Below, one piece after another: positions 61,199 to 64,000 of a DNA stretch of 64,000 nucleotides (positions within the stretch are counted from its first letter, which is position 1; the number at the start of each line of letters is the position of its first letter). Made by a program: the position numbers and the translations under genes. The DNA is from CAYOLL01 sp964404765 [NCBI: uncultured Gemmatimonadota bacterium] (GTDB taxonomy: Bacteria > 4572-55): the NCBI GenBank assembly GCA_964404765.1, contig CAYOLL010000006.1, forward strand, positions 1 to 64,000. The letters are read 5' to 3'. The notes below the pieces were generated by a model, which was not told the origin of the DNA, did not search any database, and was given only the letters and a program-made list of their open reading frames with translations.

Positions 61199-63520
61199 TT
61201 AAAACCGGTATTCCTTCTCATTCCCCAATTGATCGCCCAGCTTTAGATAGGTCAACCGGATCGGGCCTTTCAGCGCCGCCGGGATGGTGAACGCGCACTC
61301 GTAGCAATCGCCGCCGGCGCAGCGTTTGAGATAGCCGCTATAATCCGCGCCGCCGATAGTCAGCTTAAATTCGGCCCCGGCTTTCAGGTCGGAAATATCC
61401 GCAACCTGCGCCGTCAGGGTCAGCGACTCGCCGCCTTTGGCCAATGGACTTGAGAGCGTGTGCGTCTTCAGCGTCGGCGCATCCTGATCCAGCAGAATTG
61501 TCCGGGTCAAGCCGGAAGCGTTTCCGACGGCGTCTATCGCCGTCAATTCCAGCGTATTTGCGCCGGGTTTTAGGGTGACAGACTGCGTAAATTTATTGTC
61601 GTCGAGCACAACTTCCAAGCTATTTAATTTGAGACTGATTGCCTCCGCGACCCTACCGGTCAAAACCAGCGTCGATTGCCGGGTGGCCGGCGGAACTTCA
61701 GAGGCCAGACTTAGTTGCGGCGGTTCATGGTCAACGGCTACGCTAAATCGATCTTCAATGATTTGGCCGCTGGTCAATAATCCCTGTAATATGTAGTCGA
61801 CTTTGTCTGTCGACAGCTTCAGATTTACGCCAAAACGACCGGCGGCATCGGCAATAGCCGTCACGACTTGAGTCGGATCGTCTTGCGGATAAACGCGCAG
61901 CCGCAAACCAGGTTGGGTCTGACCGGTCAAGGTAAAATCGGCTTTGCCGCTGACAAATTGCTTAGGCCCGGTGTGCGGCAACGTCGCATCATAGTTGACC
62001 GCGACGGTTTGATCCGGCTGAAAGTAGATATGACGAACGACGCTGGAAATATTGCCGGCCAGATCAATCGCCTCGAACCTCAGCGCATTGTCGCCCGGCT
62101 TGAGTTCCCGCGCCGTCTCGAACAAACCGTCGGCGGCCACAGAAATCGGCTGACCGGCCAGCGTCAGACGCGCGTTGATCTCAACTTCGCCGCGGATCGT
62201 AATGGCTGCCTGTCGCACAACTGCCTTTTCCGCTGGGCTGTTGACGACCAAAAACGGCGGTTGCTCATCACGCATGATTTTGAAAAAACGCGCCCCGCTC
62301 TTGGGGCCGGGCAGTTCATCCGCGTCAATGGCGGCCACACGCCAATAGTAGACGCCTTCTTTCAAATTCTTGCAGTCAAAAGTCGTTTGCGTCAGCGCCT
62401 GTTGATTGATCAGCACTTTCACAAAAGAACGGTCTTCGGCCACTTCCAGCCAGTATTTGGCCGCGCCGGGTATTTTTTCCCAGCTTAAGGTCGTCTCGTG
62501 AACATAAATTGTCAGGTCGTTTTCCGGCGCGATCAAAACCGGTCCGGGCAGCAAATCCCGCGCCTCAGCCCGTTTGTCTTTGGACATTTTAACGCCCTGG
62601 TTTTTATTCAGCTTTAAGGTCACGCCCTGCGTGGTAATAGAGATAGAGCCGTCATAGTTGGCCAGCCGCGTTTCCTGTTGATCTTTACTAACCCAATAGT
62701 TGCTGGACTTAACTTCCGTTTGCACACCCGGCACTTCGATCACAAAATTATTTTTCTGCTGACCGCCGACCAACAGCGCATAAATATCGCCTTCCACCAG
62801 CACCACTTTGGACTGCTGCTTGCGATCCAGCATATCCACACGCATCTTTTGGATGACGGCCTGCGAGTTTTCGCTGAGCTTAATCCGGCTGTTATCCTGA
62901 AAGCGAATTTCGGCGGCGGAATTAGCCAGGGTGCGCACTTTTTCGGCTTCGGCAAATTTTGTTTGCAGTTGGGCTTCTTTCCAGATTAAATCCTGCGGTT
63001 TACGGCTTTCCACCTGGCCCGTCCGATCCACCAGCGTGGCTTCTGACGGCTGTGAGCGTTTGCCTTCCGTCTGTTTCAGCGCGGCGTCGGCTTTGGCGGC
63101 GGCTGACTTAGCCAATTCGACGCACGAATCCCATTGGCTGAATTTACGCGCCGAAACCGCATCATTTTGCAAGCGGATGGCCTCGGCAATCACGTCCCCG
63201 GCAAATACTTTGGCCCCGGCGTCCGTGGCTTTTTTGATGGCTTCGCGGCATTTTTCCAGCTCGACATGGGCGCGGGAAATTTGGTTGGCCGGAATCTTCA
63301 GCGCCATGCCCGGCTTGATGTCCGCGGCGCTGGCCAGCTTGTTGGCGCTGAGAATATCCTGCCACAAATCCGGATTATCCAGATATTGGCGGGCCAGACT
63401 GCGGGCGTTATCGCCTTCTTTGACGGTGATGGTCAGTGTGGGTTCCGACGCTGCATGAACAGAATCCGGCAAAAGAGCGCATAGCAAAAATCCGATCCAA
63501 ATTGGTTTTAGTTTTCTCAT
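61199..63520 (-). CDS. Exported LysM-FecR protein with Ig-like repeats
   Basis: A 773-residue secreted protein. Signal peptide residues 1-23 (V-H-A). LysM peptidoglycan-binding domain about 30-80 (V-K-E-G-D-N-A-R-S-L-A-R-Q-Y-L-D-N-P-D-L-W); an alanine-rich helical spacer; FecR-like domain about 190-310 (A-E-I-R-F-Q-D-N-S-R-I-K-L-S-E-N-S-Q-A-V-I); then a fibronectin-type unit and Ig-like/Bacterial-Ig repeats (L-R-F-E-A-I-D-L-A-G-N, L-E-L-T-A-I-D-A-V-G-N). FecR domains here probably sense or bind polymer surfaces. Ribosome site AAGGA. Confidence 0.88.
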   Translation of the reverse strand: MRKLKPIWIGFLLCALLPDSVHAASEPTLTITVKEGDNARSLARQYLDNPDLWQDILSANKLASAADIKPGMALKIPANQISRAHVELEKCREAIKKATDAGAKVFAGDVIAEAIRLQNDAVSARKFSQWDSCVELAKSAAAKADAALKQTEGKRSQPSEATLVDRTGQVESRKPQDLIWKEAQLQTKFAEAEKVRTLANSAAEIRFQDNSRIKLSENSQAVIQKMRVDMLDRKQQSKVVLVEGDIYALLVGGQQKNNFVIEVPGVQTEVKSSNYWVSKDQQETRLANYDGSISITTQGVTLKLNKNQGVKMSKDKRAEARDLLPGPVLIAPENDLTIYVHETTLSWEKIPGAAKYWLEVAEDRSFVKVLINQQALTQTTFDCKNLKEGVYYWRVAAIDADELPGPKSGARFFKIMRDEQPPFLVVNSPAEKAVVRQAAITIRGEVEINARLTLAGQPISVAADGLFETARELKPGDNALRFEAIDLAGNISSVVRHIYFQPDQTVAVNYDATLPHTGPKQFVSGKADFTLTGQTQPGLRLRVYPQDDPTQVVTAIADAAGRFGVNLKLSTDKVDYILQGLLTSGQIIEDRFSVAVDHEPPQLSLASEVPPATRQSTLVLTGRVAEAISLKLNSLEVVLDDNKFTQSVTLKPGANTLELTAIDAVGNASGLTRTILLDQDAPTLKTHTLSSPLAKGGESLTLTAQVADISDLKAGAEFKLTIGGADYSGYLKRCAGGDCYECAFTIPAALKGPIRLTYLKLGDQLGNEKEYRF

Positions 63521-63564
63521 GGTTGTGTTTCCTTATTGTTTGACCAAATCAAGTGGTACTTGTC

Positions 63565-63957
63565 TCATATTACGGAGCTGATCGGGTAAAGCAACCCGTC
63601 AATTTCGGCCAGCACGTCGGTCAAATCCGGCGGCTGCGCTGCCAATACATCCTCGCCGATATGTTTGTGATGGGGAAAAGTGGCGATTTCCGGGTGATGC
63701 GGCGCATTATCATAGCGAAAAATAAGCTGCTCCGCGGCGGTTTGATAGTGGAATTTGTAATTGGTGCGCAAGATATCGCGTCCAGGCGCTTCTTCCAGAC
63801 GTTCGGTCAGGCTCAGATGTGAGCCATCGAAAAACTGTAATTCTGCTTCAAAAAGGGTGTCCTCGTCGGTCACGTCTAAGCTCATCGCTTCAATCTCAAT
63901 ATCGCCGCGGCTGATTATAATCGTCTCCAAACGATCCACATAGCTATGCAACTTCAT
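63565..63957 (-). CDS. TumE-family toxin (DUF6516)
   Basis: A 130-residue protein matching the TumE family (formerly DUF6516), toxins paired with a TumA antitoxin, whose target is not known to me. Marks: L-Q-F-F-D-G-S-H-L-S-L-T-E, Y-K-F-H-Y-Q, F-R-Y-D-N-A-P-H-H-P-E-I and F-P-H-H-K-H. Its ATG overlaps the end of an upstream frame by 14 bases (see the partial gene at 63944), consistent with an antitoxin-toxin operon. Confidence 0.85.
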   Translation of the reverse strand: MKLHSYVDRLETIIISRGDIEIEAMSLDVTDEDTLFEAELQFFDGSHLSLTERLEEAPGRDILRTNYKFHYQTAAEQLIFRYDNAPHHPEIATFPHHKHIGEDVLAAQPPDLTDVLAEIDGLLYPISSVI

Positions 63958-64000
63958 GGGTGACCGTCCTGCTTACCGTCAGGTCATCCGGTCGCACGGC
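63944..64000 (-). CDS. C-terminal fragment of the likely TumA antitoxin
   Basis: The last 18 codons of an open frame entering from the right edge, V-R-P-D-D-L-T-V-S-R-T-V-T-H-E-V-A-stop. It overlaps the TumE start by 14 bases. Position, not sequence, suggests it is the antitoxin. Confidence 0.5.
   Translation of the reverse strand, partial: AVRPDDLTVSRTVTHEVA

Overview
The window looks like a chromosomal stretch from an uncultured or little-studied bacterium of the FCB side of the tree (Calditrichota, KSB1 or a relative is my best guess). The grounds are a 1615-residue secreted protein ending in a type IX secretion (Por) C-terminal sorting domain, choice-of-anchor-D and PKD repeat proteins, a TonB-dependent receptor, a standalone murG, and a PrkA/SpoVR pair in a genome with no other sporulation genes in view. 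No 16S or ribosomal protein gene is present, so the placement is an inference. Almost all genes are on the minus strand.

Layout. (1) 1-4000: a gene-cassette array of integron type. Five attC-like sites (54-152, 771-893, 1872-2003, 2925-3057, 3834-3957) separate minus-strand cassettes encoding an isochorismatase-like hydrolase, a nuclease-like protein plus a frameshifted membrane protein, a P63C protein, and a ubiquitin-like/three-TM pair. No integrase is visible, so it is a cluster of attC sites lacking integrase (CALIN). (2) 4000-15000: a non-coding stretch with tandem palindromic repeats, a chemoreceptor operon, then an overlapping operon of two orphan solute-binding proteins and a hybrid histidine kinase fused to an adenylate cyclase, preceded by a TonB receptor. 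(3) 14993-25205: the large secreted FG-GAP/choice-of-anchor-D protein, then PrkA kinase, a Uma2 nuclease and SpoVR. (4) 25400-33300: a small outer-membrane-like protein, tRNA-Val, murG, prmA, dnaJ, grpE, hrcA and an Mre11-like nuclease. (5) 33500-51720: NADP isocitrate dehydrogenase, a TPR protein, two sensor kinases, gamma-carbonic anhydrase, an acyltransferase-like/cNMP-binding fusion, an orphan ABC ATPase, RDD and S1/P1-nuclease proteins, an AAA/PD-(D/E)XK protein, nadA and a DRGH endonuclease. (6) 51900-64000: a KilA-N gene with an unusual palindromic neighbourhood, a 15-PKD-domain secreted protein, a TPR/ATPase/LysM-FecR group, and a TumE toxin with the tail of its likely antitoxin.

Two themes stand out. 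First, intergenic spaces carry many short nested-palindrome elements; two pairs share outer arms or inner cores in different combinations, and one is framed by a perfect 8-bp direct repeat, so they behave like non-autonomous mobile elements. Second, the KilA-N gene contains a perfect 32-bp palindrome inside its coding sequence, and the intergenic region upstream holds three or four further palindromes built on the same or a similar frame (TTTAAA arms, a six-base variable half, a GAATTT/GATTTC centre). They translate to variants of the same peptide motif (F-K-x-x-E/D-F-x-x-F-K). I consider this the best candidate for an undescribed system. Cyclic-nucleotide signalling is a likely link between regions 2 and 5, because one gene has an intact adenylate cyclase and another an intact cNMP-binding pocket.
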